A stretch of DNA of 64,000 nt from NCBI GenBank assembly GCA_023374025.1, contig SIJG01000035.1, positions 682,001 to 746,000 on the forward strand, read 5' to 3'. Positions 12,700 through 25,885 of the stretch are shown one piece after another. The position numbers and the translations under genes were made by a program. Below the pieces are notes generated by a model. The model saw only the letters and a list, made by a program, of their open reading frames with translations, did no database searches and was not told the origin of the DNA. Source of the stretch: Heterodera schachtii (taxonomy: Eukaryota > Nematoda > Chromadorea > Rhabditida > Heteroderidae). The number at the start of each line of letters is the position of its first letter. The stretch's first letter is position 1.

Positions 12700-15600
12700 A
12701 CAAATAGAGATGAACTTTATAGTACATAAAAAGAGGAAAATTAAAATGTAAAAAATTAAAATTGTAAAAAAAAATTATTTTTGCTTTAGGTGATGGTTTA
12801 ATTTATGCAAAAATTAAAATGATGAAAATTAATCTAATGGACATAATCCAATACTAGAATTTAATAATAAAACTAAAAATTAATTGGTATCCGTGATTTA
12901 TAATTAGTAATTACATATATTGTTTTGTTAAAAAAATGACAATTTCTTTTCTAACGAATTTTATTTTTTTTAAATTTTATTTTTTGGTTTATCTAAGAAA
13001 AATTAAATTAAAAAACTCGTAAAATGTCAAATAAATATAAATCTTTATAGAAAAAAAAAACGAAATTTAGTTATTTTGTGCAACAACAGGTCCAAAAACA
13101 AATCCATCAGCAGCAAATTAAAACAATGGACACGCACATTAGCCAAGGGCATAATAATAAACAACACAATGCCAATAAAATGAAATTGGCAGGTTAAAAG
13201 TTTGCCTGCTGTCCACCATTGTCCATTGTCCATGGATCACATCACATCACACAACAAGATTAATGGTCACAATCAGCACACCACCACCACCACCACACTC
13301 GCAAATGGTCATTACGCGGGGTTAATTGTCCGCCCGTGCGCCCGCCGGTCCATCAACAATTCACCAGCCCATGCCCACACACTCAACTCTCAATCCGTAA
13401 AACAATGACCGTGAAATTGGCTTGGCGCATTGTGTTGGTGGGCAAAATTTTCGATTAGGCAATAAAAGAAAAAAAAATAGTAAAATAAAAATTGGAATTT
13501 TTTCTAAAATTGATTTAGTCACAAAGCATTGAAACATCAAAAAATGATGATTTTTGTACAGTTTGTTAATTTTAATTTTCGAGTTTTTGTTCGAATTCAG
13601 GTTAGTGGTTCGGAATTGGCCAAAAAACTGATTAAATATCCTAGAAAAAATTATTTAAAAAATCTCAGGGGGCTGGCAAAAAGGATAAGTACCCCTAAAA
13701 GAAAGCGTTGGGAATTATGCATTTTGAAAAATATAATCTTGATATCCTTATTTAAATATGTGTAAAATTAAATTATAAAACAACTAATTAAGAATAAATG
13801 AGCAACATTGATAACTTAACTAGACAAATGACTTAAACAAATACCAATTAAAAATCGCGTAAGCCCACTCAACTCAACCAAATTAATCGCCTTAATTAAA
13901 TTAAATTATTCCATAAATAAGTTTAGCTACTAATTATAAGCCAATTAGGCGGATGGTTGGCAAGCCCATGCCCAAAAGCCCAAGCCGTGGTGCCCTCCCT
14001 TAACACAAAATAAAATAAAATAATCGCCGAGGCTAACCCGGCCGATTTTCATTGGGTAAAACAAATATTTGTGTATTATTTTTGGGGCTGATGATGATGA
14101 TGATGGTAATGGTGATGATGATGAAGTAGCCGATTTGGTGGCTTCTCCAATACAAAAATGTGCTGCTTTTGCCGATGGGAGGGATAACGGAACGGAAGGA
14201 TGGGGGGGGGATAAATGATGATGAACGATGGCGGGACGGATGGGATATGAGGGATGTGATGACCTTGATCCCGTCACGAAAAACTTTATCTCATCACTCA
14301 TCAACGTTCCCAGAGGGGGGGGGTCAGAAGAAAAGGCAAAATTAATTGGGCATAAAACAAATATTAAGAAAACGGTCGGTGTTTATTATTTTAATTAGGC
14401 GCATAATTATGCTTATGCCACTTAGCCTGGGGCAAAAAGCAGGCGATCAGATTTGGTAGGCTGACAATCTATGTTGGTGGGAGATATTAAAAATATTTAA
14501 AATAATTATGGAAATTAATTGCTTTTTCGATAATTGGCGAAAAAAGCCAAAATATAGTTTTTGAAATTTTCAATCATTTTGTCAAAATATGCACAAACTA
14601 TTGACAATATCAAGACTTTTTTTTAATGGCACAGTCTCCAAAATAGACAGATTTAATAGAAATTTTTTTGACCCCCCCCCCTAGAGGAAGTTTCCAAAAA
14701 TGTCGATAAAAGAAAATGTTACAAAAAGTTTGGTTTATTTTTTAATGGTAGGAAAGGCTGAAAGTGCTTAGATTTTGTTGGACGATAAAAATTTTTATGC
14801 AAAAAAAAATTGTTTTTATGTAAAAGTGCAGAGGAGATTGACCGCAAGATTAGCATTTTATTAAAAAAATTGTAATTATTTTATATTTTATTCAGTACCA
14901 AGAGGGATATGGGATCCTGAAAAATCTATTTTTAAATTCGATACCCTCGTCCGTTTTTCAAAAAATTCAGGGTCCTATATATAAAAAAGCTAAAAAAAAA
15001 AAAACTTTTTTTATAAAAATAGCGTATAAAAAAAAATAAATTTTATTCACTGACAATGAATACCAAAATTTAAATGTAAATTCGTTTTTCCTTTTTTTGT
15101 CAAATGTAAAATGCAATAATTTTCGTCTGTGAACACTCTGTTGCGCAATTTGGTCAACATAAACAAACATTGCGCCATCTTTTTCGTTCAAAATGTTCAA
15201 AAATTGAGAAAAACGTAAAAAGCGCATTTCATCTAATCTCATATATTTTCGCGCACTAAAAATATTTAAAAAAAAATTTTTCTAAAATTAAAACGGAAAT
15301 TAATAATTTAAAAAATAAAATTGTGCGGCAATTGGTCCGTGGCAAATTGGTCGTATAAGAAATGTTAGCAATTATTCATGCATTATGCATTCATCTGCTC
15401 CATTAGATGCATCTCTTCTGCTGATCGCAGCAAATAGCTCCGATCGCTTTTTTTTATTGTAAAAAGCTGCCGATGGGATTTTGGTTGAGGAATTGTAATA
15501 TAATGAAAAAGATGCAAAATCCGGACACTAAAAACGGGCAATTATTTTTTAAACAATAATATTTTCTTCATGGAAAATGCGAATAATTATAATATTTATT

Positions 15601-15810
15601 TAATTATATATTTTTTACTTTTAAATGAATAAGAAAATATTTAATTTATTTTTGGTTTTAAATAAACTAAAAAATCAATGGGTGATTTTTTATAAATAAA
15701 TAAATTAATAAAAACATTGATAATTCTCCTTAAAAACATAAAAGATTTGCGTAATTCATTCAAATAAATTCATCAACAATTTCAATTCATTTTATTATTA
15801 AAATATTAAA
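12700..15810. other. AT-rich intergenic region with no gene seen
   Basis: Mostly A/T homopolymer-rich DNA. Contains a CAC repeat (13280-13296), a GATGAT microsatellite (14088-14125), G or C runs at 14316-14324 and 14670-14681, and no open frame with splice or motif support. Confidence 0.45.
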
Positions 15811-15818
15811 ATAAAAAA

Positions 15819-16591
15819 ATGCATTTTTGCCTTTTCATATTTTTTATTATTTTCTTTGCTTTTAAAATTGAATCCGCCAAAATCCGACCAAATTTTGATG
15901 AAATATTTGGCGACAGGCTGGGACAAAAGTAAAAGAGAAGAAAAAGTAATCAAAATTGAACAAAATGACAAAGAAGAAGAAAACTCAGCGGCAGTTGATC
16001 AAATGGGTGAAGAAATTGGAATTGACCCAAATGATCAACAAAAAAGAGAAATCATTCAAAAATTTGATGCAATTAAAGAAAAGCTTAAGGAAAAAGAGAA
16101 ATATCAATGGAAAAATAATTCAAAAATTGAGTGGAAAATTGGAAAATTATTAGTATTTGGTCGCAATAAAATATACAAATGGAAAAAAGAATTAAATTTA
16201 AATAAAAAGAAAATAATGGAAAATAGTTTTTATGATGAGAAAAAGAAAGAATTCATTCAACGAATTGATGAATTTAAAAGTTTATATGGCCAAGGCAAAC
16301 AGAAAGAATTTGTGAAGGAATTGGGTATTTCTCACCCCACATTTAGAAGATGGAAAAGAGAATTGTTGCCAAATTACAATAAAAGTAAGAGGAAAGTTTT
16401 GGACTTTATTTAAATTTTAAATATTTTAAGCATTAAATAATTATTCAAATGAGGACAAATTAAAAATGATGAAGCAATATTCCGAAATTAATGAAATAAA
16501 TCCAAAAATTGGCGACAAAATAATTGCTAAGAAATTGGGAATAAAATACAATACAATGAGAAAGTGGAAAAAACTATTTGCTTCTAATTGA
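15819..16591 (+). pseudogene. Secreted triple-HTH family, copy A (one frameshift)
   Basis: The ATG at 15819 opens a signal peptide (MHFCLFIFFIIFFAF) followed by KIRPNFDEIFG, shared with the copy at 60.9 kb. An extra base near 15913-15915 relative to that copy shifts the frame; the rest of the protein continues in the +1 frame to 16413. It contains an acidic Lys/Glu linker, HTH repeat 1 (ending in KIYKWKKEL), HTH repeat 2 (KEFVKELGISHPTFRRWKRE) and a GTAAGAG donor after NYNK. A downstream exon after AAATGAG (about 16457-16591) restores phase and encodes HTH repeat 3 (IIAKKLGIKYNTMRKWKK). Apart from the single base the gene looks intact, so a sequencing or assembly error is possible. Each repeat has the form LG[IV]xxx[ST]xxxWK[KR], typical of homeodomain-like HTHs. 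Confidence 0.7.
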
Positions 16592-16599
16592 TCAGCGTT

Positions 16600-19500
16600 T
16601 TCCGATTATTTATTATAAAAAAAAACTAAATCAGTGACAAAAATTTGCTTAAAAAATTGGAAAATGGAAGTAAAACAATGAACAAAGTTTGATTTTGCAT
16701 TTAGTTTCATGCAGTTTAAAGACCAAGCATGGTCAACTGAAAAATACAAGGTGTCAAAAATTATATTTATATTTTTAAAAATAATTCAAATAAAATAAAT
16801 AAATAAATTTAAAGAATTTTTAATAATGCATAAATTATGGCTATAAAATTCAATAAATATGTTATATGATTGATTGATTAGACCTCTCATTGATAAATGA
16901 ACATAAGTCTTCTTTTGTTTTCACAGCTTTGTTGAATCAATTAAAAAAGAAGGTTTCAAAATTCCAAAATTCGTTCAAACCCAAATTTTTTTTCAAATAT
17001 TTTCAATTTTTAAATCAATAACAAAAAAATATAATTTATAAATTATAGATTAGATAATAGAGTTAATATGGGCTTTCGAGTGATACTTAATTTGTTTGAT
17101 TTGGTCAATATATGTACAGTAAAAAGTTATGATGCCAAACTAGGCCTGTGACAGAATTGGCTGGGAGGGAATTGGCCCACTCCGGTATACCGTAATCACA
17201 ATATTTACATATGTACAGTATACCATCAAATGGCATAAATTGCAAAAATAAGAATATTTATTTTGGATGCTTATGTAATTGAGCATTTAAGTCAGTCTTA
17301 CAGCCATCAACACCGTTTTGAATTGCAGAGCAAACACACAATACACATAATATGTTTGGGAGGGATGGAAGAAGCATTTCGCGGTTGGCGGAGGGCTTAT
17401 GCCAGCCGATGCCGGACCAGCTGAGGCCCGAAAGACAGAGTCCCATTAGAGAATTTAGCCAAAACTAGGGGTTGGCACAGGATGATACAAAATTCGAATC
17501 CGAAATTAGATTCTTTAAAAAAGCTTAGTTCACAAGATCCGAAAAAGATTTCAGGATCCGAAAAAGACCGGAATTCTAAAATCAAAGCAGAATTTTGGTG
17601 ATCTATTAATGCAAATGGAGTTAATTTTATAATTAAAATTGTTTAATACAAATCAAAAAATTCCTATGCAAAATGTAAACTCTTAGAAATACAAAAGTTA
17701 ACCATCAATTTAATGCGTTAATTCGTGGGACTCGGTGGTTCAGGACTGAACCGACCACTCACACACCCGCCAGTTGATCAGAGAGCTTTTGGGAGTGCTT
17801 CTTCCCGGCCTTGGATGGGGGGGGGGAATTGGTGGCTTTCCGTGTGGTGGGTGAACAACAACAAGCAATTTGGCCCACCAATACCATTCCCATTAGCATT
17901 GCGCTAATGGCTTTGGCAGTGTTTGAATAGTGGTCGTAGGAGATAATATTTCGGTGCTCAACCACCGGCGGCAGAGGAAGAAGCTGTTGGTTTTGGCCAA
18001 ATGCTTTTCCTCTCCTCCCGGCCCTCCCCCCCACTAAATTTTGTGTATTGTCAAACATTTTGGCCAAGTGCCCCATCGGTTCGTTTCGTTTCATTTTCGT
18101 TGTTGTATGAGAAAATTGTTGTACAAATATTATGTGAACCAAAGAAAAATGCTTAACGAGAAATAAGGTGCAATGTTGGGAATTGAGTCAATTTTCGTAA
18201 GAGTTACGGAAGACAATGGAAATTTGTTTGTTTTTGCTGTTTTTTGAGGGGATGGTTTAGAAATGTACAATAGATAAATGAAAAGCGTGCTGGCGCGTTC
18301 CTAAAAAATTGAAGAGAAATTTTTTAGAATTGAAAATATTTTAAGAAGAGAGGAGAGTAAACATTAATAATATACATTTTTTTAAAAAAACTACATGAAA
18401 AATTTTTGAGAAAAATGAAAATTTTCTAAAAATATTATTTAATCTTCAAGCAAAAAATTTAAGAAAAATTTAAAAAATTATTTTTTACCAAACTTCCAAA
18501 ATATTTTTTCATAGAAAAATTAAAAGAGATGAACTTGTTCAGAGTTTTAAGGAACAGGATAAAAAATGAATTACAATGGATCAGCAGAAGTAATTTCGCT
18601 AGCTAAAAATGTTAATGAAATAATTTAATTTATCTATTTGAGTTATTTTACGTGTACCTCTTTTGCGAATTCAATAAATAAAAAATTGGTGAAAAAACTT
18701 ATAATAAATTTATTTTGTTTTTATGGAAAAATTGAGACAAAATATTTTAATTTTGCCACCCTTTGGCGTTGTGTAAACCATTCACTCGCTCTCGCTCATG
18801 TCCGACCGACCCTTTGACCAGCTGTCAACAACAATTTTATGCTTTTTCGGCACTTTTTGCACAAGAGTGCGGTTGGCGGGTGTCCATTTTGACAGATGCT
18901 TTACCATTTTGCGGAATTTGCTCCCCTGGGAAAGATGCAAAAATGAGGAGAATGCAAAATTTGTGGGAGAATTTATAGAATCAATTTAAAATTCTGTGGA
19001 AAAATTAAAGCAAAATAAAATTTGAGAATTTATTCGAGAAAAAAGGGAGAAATTGTTTTTAAAATAGAAAAAAATTAATTGAAGAAAACTTAAATGAATG
19101 TTATTTAGTTAAACGAAAAATCTTTAAAATTATTTATTAATATAATGAAAAATTGATTTCAAATAAAAAAAAATGTCAAGAAAAATATTAAATGCTGAAC
19201 AAATTTTAGAATGTAAAAAATATAATTTCAAATAATAAATTATTTTTTATAAAATTTAAAAAATCTAAAAAATTTTAAAATGACAGTGTAAAATACAAAA
19301 ATAGAATTTAAAATTCAAATTAAATTAATAAATACAAATGAAATCCCAAAAAAATAATTATTATGTATTTCAAAAAGTGAAAATTTAAGAGCTACCAAAT
19401 AAAAAAAACCAGTTCAACAAAACACTAACATATTCTCCAAACAAAACGCCACACAAACACACAAAAGCATGGACAATGGACAAAAATAGGGTCTGAAAAA

Positions 19501-21770
19501 TAATTTTAGGGGGGCGGGGAGGAGGGGACGAATTACAAAGAAAATTGTCGTCGTTGGTGGCGCTAGGTGGTCAATGGGGGATGACCATGAGCCAACCCAT
19601 CCGCGCGCGCGAAAGACGGACGACGACAAAATCCGCGGGGGCGGGTGGCGGGCGGTTGATGCGCAAATATATAACAATTATTCCCCGTTTTTTTTGGGCG
19701 GGGTTTTGGAGGGATAGGATTTGGGGGGAATTTTCTTTCTTTTTTTTGTGGGGGCGGGGGATAAAGATGGGATTTGTGCGGTAAAATATGTGGCTTTTGG
19801 GGAAAGGCGAAATGGGATTTTGTGGGGAGGAACAAAATAACAGCAAAAACAACAACATCCAAATTTGGCGCACAAATTTGTGGGCTGAAGAAATAGCGCA
19901 CCTAACATATAAATCTACCGGTTTTGAGCAAAAATGGATTTTTTTTTTCGAAAATAATATTATTTATTTAATCGAAAATATTTTTAAATTTTGCAAAATT
20001 TGCCTAAATCATTATTAAATTTAGAGAATAGTTTAAAAAAGAATTTTACATATAAATTCCGCAAATAAACAAGAATAAATTAAATGAATCTTATACATAA
20101 AAAATATGCGTTGAAAAAAACACTTTTATGCAAAATAACAGTAAACTCCAGAAAATTTCGAATATTTTTAAAATCCTTTAAATAAAGGTTAAGAAATATG
20201 AATTATTTATATATAAAAAATTAATTGAAAAAAGTTAACTTTTATAGAACACTTAAAGAATGAAAAAAAAGGAAAATTAAAAGCAAATTTTTCTATTTGT
20301 GTTTATTTTCAAAAAAAATCATCTCCTATTAAATAATTTTTCTAATAATTTATATATTGGGTTTTAAAATTTATTTATTTTTTAGTTTTTGAGTTTTTTC
20401 CAAAATTATAATTTACAAAATCTCATGGAAATTGGAATTTTTTTTTGTTCCTGGAAAGGCTGTCAATAACATTTATTTGGTTTACCCGCCGAATAATTGT
20501 GGCGGCCATCGGCCAACTCAGCAAGAAATATTTTCTCAACAAGCTGTGTTAGTGCTCAATTGTGATGGTGTGAGAAAATTATTGGTCTCTGGGGGAAAAT
20601 GTGAAAAATCTTGGAGTCCGAAGGTTATTTTCATCCTAAAATACCAATAAAAAATTTTTTTGCCATACAAATAAAAAGCAAAAATTAGAAAATAAAAATT
20701 AAAAAAATAATAATATTTTTAAAATTTTAATTTAAGCTGCACAAAAAACGAGAAATTGTCCCTAAAATAAATATTTTTTTATATAAAAAATTTTAAATAA
20801 ATTTTAATTTTATGAATATTTATATTTAATTTGATTATATTCCTTAATGAAAAATTTCTAAATTTTCATTGAATTAACTGCGATTAAATAATAATGAAAT
20901 TTTTTTATTACAATTTCATAGAATTTAATTTATCATTTTTGGTTCAGCACATAAAATTTTATTTTGGCAAATTCATTCAATTAATTTAAATTATAAAATA
21001 AATTTTTGATTTATAGAAAAAAGAAATTTCAAAGAAAATATTTGTTTACTTGCTCCAATGATTTGGTCCGAAGGTTATTTTCATCCTTTAAAACACTAAT
21101 AAAAAAATTTTGTGGTCATACAAAAAAAATTCTAAAATTTAAAGGTGAAAATTTAAAACCAATCAAACCCTGAAGAAACTTTTAACACAATTTCATAGAA
21201 AAAATAAATTGAAGAGTTTAAAACTTAAAAAAATATTTCCATATGAAATTTTCAGTAATCAAAAAAACTTAATTTTCCTAAGATTATTTATCATTTTTTC
21301 AGCATATAAAATTTTAATTAAGAAAATCGTCCAATTAATTTAAATTAAAAAAACAATTTTTATAAAAAAGGTATTTATTCGTTCGAGAAAAAAATAAAGT
21401 AAATAATTAATTTTTATTTGTTCACAATACAATAAAAGAAATTTTTCATTAAATAAATTATAGAAAAAAAAGAAAGAAATTGAACAATTTTCTAAGAGAA
21501 TATTTGTCGACTTGCTCCAACGACTTTCCAATGTGAAAATCAAATGTTTTTTGACCTTCATTTTGCGGAGCAGGAACTTCTGCAAGATTGGATTTTTTCA
21601 GTGAAATTGGGCTTAAAAAATTGGCGAAGAAAAACGAATAGTGAGAAAGATTTCCGGAAATTTTTTTTTCTGAGTTTTAAAACATTTTTTATGCCAAAAA
21701 GATAATAATGGGTGAATTATTATTGAATAAATAAAAGAACAATAATCATAATTTCCTATTCAAAATAATT
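16600..21770. other. AT-rich intergenic region
   Basis: No gene is supported. GC-richer stretches at 17280-17460, 17740-18080, 18770-18930, 19500-19830 and 20440-20640 carry short open frames without splice context. The stretch 20440-20640 reads like a possible exon on the plus strand after a GGAAAG acceptor, but no partner exon was found. Confidence 0.4.
20600..21540 (+). repeat. Degenerate tandem duplication, unit about 440 bp
   Basis: The phrase GTCCGAAGGTTATTTTCATC occurs near 20616 and again near 21066, each followed by an ACTAATAAAAAA-like stretch and a CATACA word. The phrase ATTTGTTTACTTGCTCCAA (about 21041) recurs as ATTTGTCGACTTGCTCCAA (about 21501). Spacing suggests two diverged tandem units. 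Confidence 0.5.
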
Positions 21771-21778
21771 TATTAATC

Positions 21779-22176
21779 GGTGCTATGACTTTAGTCAAAA
21801 ACCATCAAAATGGGCGTTAGTCAAAAAACCAGCAAATGAAAATATTTTTTGGTATAACTTTTCTCAAAAACAACCAAATTTTTATTTCTTGATATCTTTC
21901 GATAGGCCTAAGTGTTTTCTATTATCTTGGAAAAATTTCAAAAGATTTCGTTAAGTTTCAAGAAAGTTATGACTAGAAATGTTGAAAAAAACTTGGTTTT
22001 TTCTAACTTTTTTGAAACTCAATGAATTTTTTTGAAATTTTGCAGGATAATAGAAAACACTTAGGCCTATCGAAAGAAAGTTCAGTTATGAATGATTTTC
22101 TGTCAAAAAAATTTACCATTTGATGGTTTTTTGACTAACGTCCATTTTGATGGTTTTTGACTAACGTCCCAGCACC
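21779..22176. mobile_element. 398-bp foldback MITE with 8-bp TSD
   Basis: Both ends carry the inverted repeat GGTGCT..GACxTTAGTC, repeated subterminally. Identical 8-bp direct repeats TATTAATC flank it (21771-21778 and 22177-22184). The interior is also inverted: CGATAGGCCTAAGTGTTTTC at about 21900 mirrors a stretch at about 22050, so the element could fold into a long hairpin. There is no transposase. The 8-bp duplication suggests hAT-type mobilisation. Confidence 0.88.
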
Positions 22177-22324
22177 TATTAATCAACCCCGGACAAATTT
22201 GTTATCATTCGAAATCTGTTGATTAGTTACGTTTAAAAATCAAAGAATCAAGTCAAACCGACGCCATCTGACCACCGGCACAAAAACTTAGTCTCAGTTA
22301 AAACAGACATTTCAGTACCAAGTT

Positions 22325-22522
22325 ATGGGTAGTTTCTTGTTGAAACTTCATTTGATTCCTTTTTTGATGGCTTTTGATAACGACATAACACCGGTGGGGC
22401 GAGACTCCGGTCCTGGAAGAAGTCCGCGCGTGATCCGCAGGCGGTTGATGGATTGGCATCCGTCTCACCCCACTATTTGCTCATCAGTCTTCGCATGCAA
22501 ATTTGCGAAAGCTTGCAGTTAA
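22325..22522 (+). CDS. Candidate small secreted peptide gene (65 aa), weak
   Basis: A 65-codon frame starts 11 bases after a good TTTCAG acceptor (22315), as expected for spliced-leader addition. The N terminus (MGSFLLKLHLIPFLMAF) is hydrophobic and could be a short signal peptide. The middle is Arg-rich with SPRVIRRR, a possible dibasic processing site, and the C terminus holds three Cys. The stretch is GC-richer than its surroundings. There is no recognised family and no confirmed introns; it may be chance. Confidence 0.28.
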   Translation: MGSFLLKLHLIPFLMAFDNDITPVGRDSGPGRSPRVIRRRLMDWHPSHPTICSSVFACKFAKACS

Positions 22523-23218
22523 ACCATTTTTTTGTTGATCCATTATTTTTTGGTACTGTCGTGTCCATTTTCATTGGGACTCAGTTCTCCAAGTGGTCAG
22601 ATTGTTTTGGTTCGACTTCATTCCCTGATTTTTAGACTCAGCTCGTCAAGAGTTTTCGAATGCTACCAAATCTGTTCAAAAAATTTTTGTTTTAAATGAG
22701 TTTTTGGCTGATTTTCGTTTCAATTTTTCGTGATTTCAGTCGGTTCAAAAACTGGTTTAAATGCTTCGCCAGAATTATTTTTTATTGTTTGTATCGTTTT
22801 CAGAGCCTGAGAATAACGTTAAAAGTGGTTTTGTGTGTTTTTGGCTCTTGGCCATATGATATATACATAATTCATTAAACTCGATAATTTATCGTACAAT
22901 TTATTTTCACTTTATTTTTATTATTTTATATTAATTTTACCATTCATCATCCGATACAGAAAATTTTCGTCAGGGAAATTATGCATAAATTTACTGATTT
23001 TGGTGTAAATTAGTTTTTTTTTTCTCATCAGTGATGAATCCGCATTACATTTCATTAACCACAAGAGATATGCATCGAAAACAGAATTGTTCATCCCAAC
23101 CATTCATTCATTTCATTTTGGAGAGACAATTTATTTAGTTAATAATAAATAAATAAAATAATTTAAAAATAAAATAAATTTTCTTTTGTCTTTAGATAAT
23201 CCAAGAACCAACCTTAAA
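22523..23218. other. Intergenic, upstream of the Ly6-like gene
   Basis: AT-rich, no gene called. It holds a dispersed block with a CGATAATTTATCG palindrome at 22871-22907 that recurs near 33484 and 34598. The last 120 bases before the ATG (from about 23100) are duplicated upstream of the pseudogene at 29.8 kb, ending in a TCTTTAG acceptor that may be the trans-splice site. Confidence 0.45.
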
Positions 23219-24312
23219 ATGAAGCTCATCCTTCAGCTCATTGTTTTGTGTGCGTGCTTTTGGAGCGGTAATTATTGAACTTGTAAATGTTTATAATATT
23301 AATTATTTAATATTTTAGCAAGATTTATCAAGTGCCGTGCGGAAATGATTGGCACCATTGAACAAAATTTTGTTCATAAAGAGGCCAAAAATGCTACGGA
23401 TGATTGTATTGAAAACATAGAAGGGAATGAACAATTTAAATTTTGTGCGAAAGATGTCTGTTTCCGAGATGGCAAAGGTAGAAAATATATTAAACAAACA
23501 CATGACAAATGCCAATACAAATTTCATTAAAGAAGAGACGTCAAAGTAAAAATAAAAATGACAAAAAAAACAAAAACAAAATATTGAGTAATATTTTAGT
23601 GGCGAAAAATCAAAAATTGTGATTCCTTGTTTCGAATAGTTGGCACTAAAATGTAAGAAATTTTCAGTTGGGAGCCCTGCTCATACCTAAAATATTTTGT
23701 TTTTTTAAGCCAAAGACTATGTGACCGTTTACTCATGCGCAAGATGGATTAGGAAGGATTGCAGCACTGCTGGGCCCTTATTGGCAATTCTGGAGTGCAC
23801 AGAAAAAACTAAGAAAAGCTTCGATGAATGTACGAAGGAAAGACGCGGAGACAAGAAAAAATTTGACAAAGAATATGGCAATTACCGGTGCGAACAGTGC
23901 GAATATGGCAAAGAAAATGAAGACAATGGCAACGCGAATTTCGCGCTGTACAAGCCAAAAGGTAGTGATAATAAAATTTTTTTTTTAGTCATTTGATTGA
24001 AAGTTAAATTTCATCTTTTTGGAAAAAAATAAAATTTATTTCAAAAAAACTAATTTTAATTTACATAATCCTAATTTTAATATTTTGTTGTCTACATTAA
24101 TTTTATATTTACATTTATTTTATTATTATTATTGTTATTTATTTTCAAATATTGTATTTTCAGAGAGTGGAGGCACGGTCAACGGCGTTAGTCATCTTCA
24201 TATGATGATTTTTGGTAATTTAATTAATTTTAAATTTTTGTCGAAAATGTTATTTTTAATAGCTGCCGTGGCATTGTTCGGCACCGCAATTGGCCATGGC
24301 CTTGTGCTTTAA
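23219..24312 (+). CDS. Secreted 10-Cys, GPI-anchored Ly6/three-finger-like protein, 5 exons
   Basis: Exons 23219-23267, 23319-23477, 23710-23961, 24164-24214 and 24263-24312 join in frame to 186 residues. Every intron is phase 1, typical of extracellular protein genes. The protein has a signal peptide (MKLILQLIVLCACFWS), ten cysteines in the mature part (IKC, DDC, FKFC, DVC, YSC, KDC, LEC, DEC, YRC, EQC) and a charged Lys/Glu-rich second half. The end is a SGGTVNG spacer followed by a hydrophobic tail (MMIFAAVALFGTAIGHGLVL), as in GPI-anchor signals. Ten Cys plus a GPI tail fits the Ly6/uPAR family, but the usual closing CC..CN is absent, so the family name is tentative. Gene structure is firm. 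A pseudogene duplicate lies at 29.8 kb. Confidence 0.75.
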
Positions 24313-25367
24313 GCGGAGGGATGAAAATGAAGGAAAGCAAAAGAGCTGGAAAAGCACTCCCGATAAAATAAAAAATAACCAAAAACAAACAATCCTTTCA
24401 CATATAATCCATTTAAAGCATCTTTCCCCACACATAATACAAATTTATTTATTTAAAAATACAAATTTATTTATTTAAAATTTGCCTTTTTTTATTTTGC
24501 ATATAAATTTTAAAAAAAATTATGTCTATTAACAATAATGACAAAAAATAGATTTTTAAATGTAAATATTAGAGATCTCTGAAATTTTACATACACGAAA
24601 AGCGACCGTGATTTGTTAAAACTTTTTTTTTTTCAAATTTTACTTCGAAATTAGAAAAATTTTTGAAAAAGATTTACGAAAAGCATTTAAATGGCTTTTG
24701 ATTTGCAATGGTGCTAGCTAGTGAAATTGATAAAAAAAAAAGGAGACTTTATGAAATACACGAATTTTTTGAGCGATTTTTTTCAATTTTTGTGTCATAT
24801 TTTGAATAGAGAACATATGAGATTTATTTTCGATTGATGCCAAATTGCTTTATCCGTCGTTTTAATGTGGTTCTGGGGATGCCTAATTCTTGCGCAATTT
24901 TCTCCTCACTTAGTTTTGGGTTTCTTTTTGCAATTTTCTCATAATTTTTAAAATATTCCAATTTTTCTGCATTAGTATAAAATGTTCTTCCACGTTAAAT
25001 AAATCTAAATCTTTGAAAAAAAAATTACTAGAGAGTAAGCCAAATTTTCTTTTCCAATCATAAATTGTATGATATACAACGCCAAGAATATTTTTTCATT
25101 TTGTTCTTACCAAATTCATTCTTAAGTTCTTAGATTTTATTACGACTAACTCCCAAACTTTCGATAATTTCTTTTTCGATTTTTAGACTTTTCTTCTTCT
25201 CATATTTAAGCCCATAAATTTTTTCTTTTTTTAATTGATCAAATGTTCTAATCAGTTCTTTATAATTTTTTTTTGTAATTTGTACCCAATTTTTTGACAT
25301 TTTTTTTCCAATAAATTTCTTCTTTTTTCATTCTTAAGAATATAAAATGCTTTCTTTTTTTTTCGGC

Positions 25368-25526
25368 ACGACGACATTTCGCCAACTGGACATTTCGCCA
25401 ACTAAGCCAAATTCGGACGTTTCGCCAACTCAGCCAGAAAATGACATTTCGCCAACTGACATTTCGCCAACTGGTCATCTCGCCAACTGTCATCTCGCCA
25501 ACTGGGCATTTCGCCAACTCACCAAA
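25368..25526 (+). repeat. Iterated ACATTTCGCCAACTG words
   Basis: About eight imperfect copies of a 15-25 bp unit containing TTTCGCCAACT. It resembles one terminus of a TIR element with iterated ends, as at 35.7 kb, but no inverted partner was seen nearby. It lies inside pseudogene copy B. Confidence 0.7.
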
Positions 25527-25769
25527 AATCAGACGTTGCAAGAATCCCTACGTATTAGAGCTGGTCGGTGTTGTGTCCAAAGGACAAACAAAAATAATAT
25601 TTATTGACAGAGAAAAGAAATATAATTTTAAAAGTCCAAAATCAGAAAATTGGGAAATGCCACGAATGAATGAAAAATGAGGAAGAATTGGGAAGTGGGA
25701 TACAGTATGAAATGGATGATGTTCAATCGTGTCAATACATAATAAAATATTTAAAATCCCTATCCAACA

Positions 25770-25885
25770 GTCGGGACCGGGACAGGGGCGGGAAATCCCG
25801 GTTTTTTCAGGTCCCGGTCCCGGTCGAAAAAGTTGGTCCCGATCCCGACTTTCCTGGTCCCGGCAAGTCTCGGTCCCGGTTTTTG
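25770..25885 (+). repeat. Iterated GGTCCCGG words
   Basis: Repeated GGTCCCGGTCCCGG and CCCGATCCC words in AT-rich surroundings, probably a decayed terminus of another iterated-end element. Confidence 0.6.

Noticed and set aside
12067..12727. Frames up to 203 codons on both strands
   Set aside because: Same G-rich artefact; no conserved pattern or plausible start context.
22921..23103. 60-codon minus frame divergent from the Ly6-like gene
   Set aside because: No start context, no signal peptide or family, and lies in probable promoter DNA.
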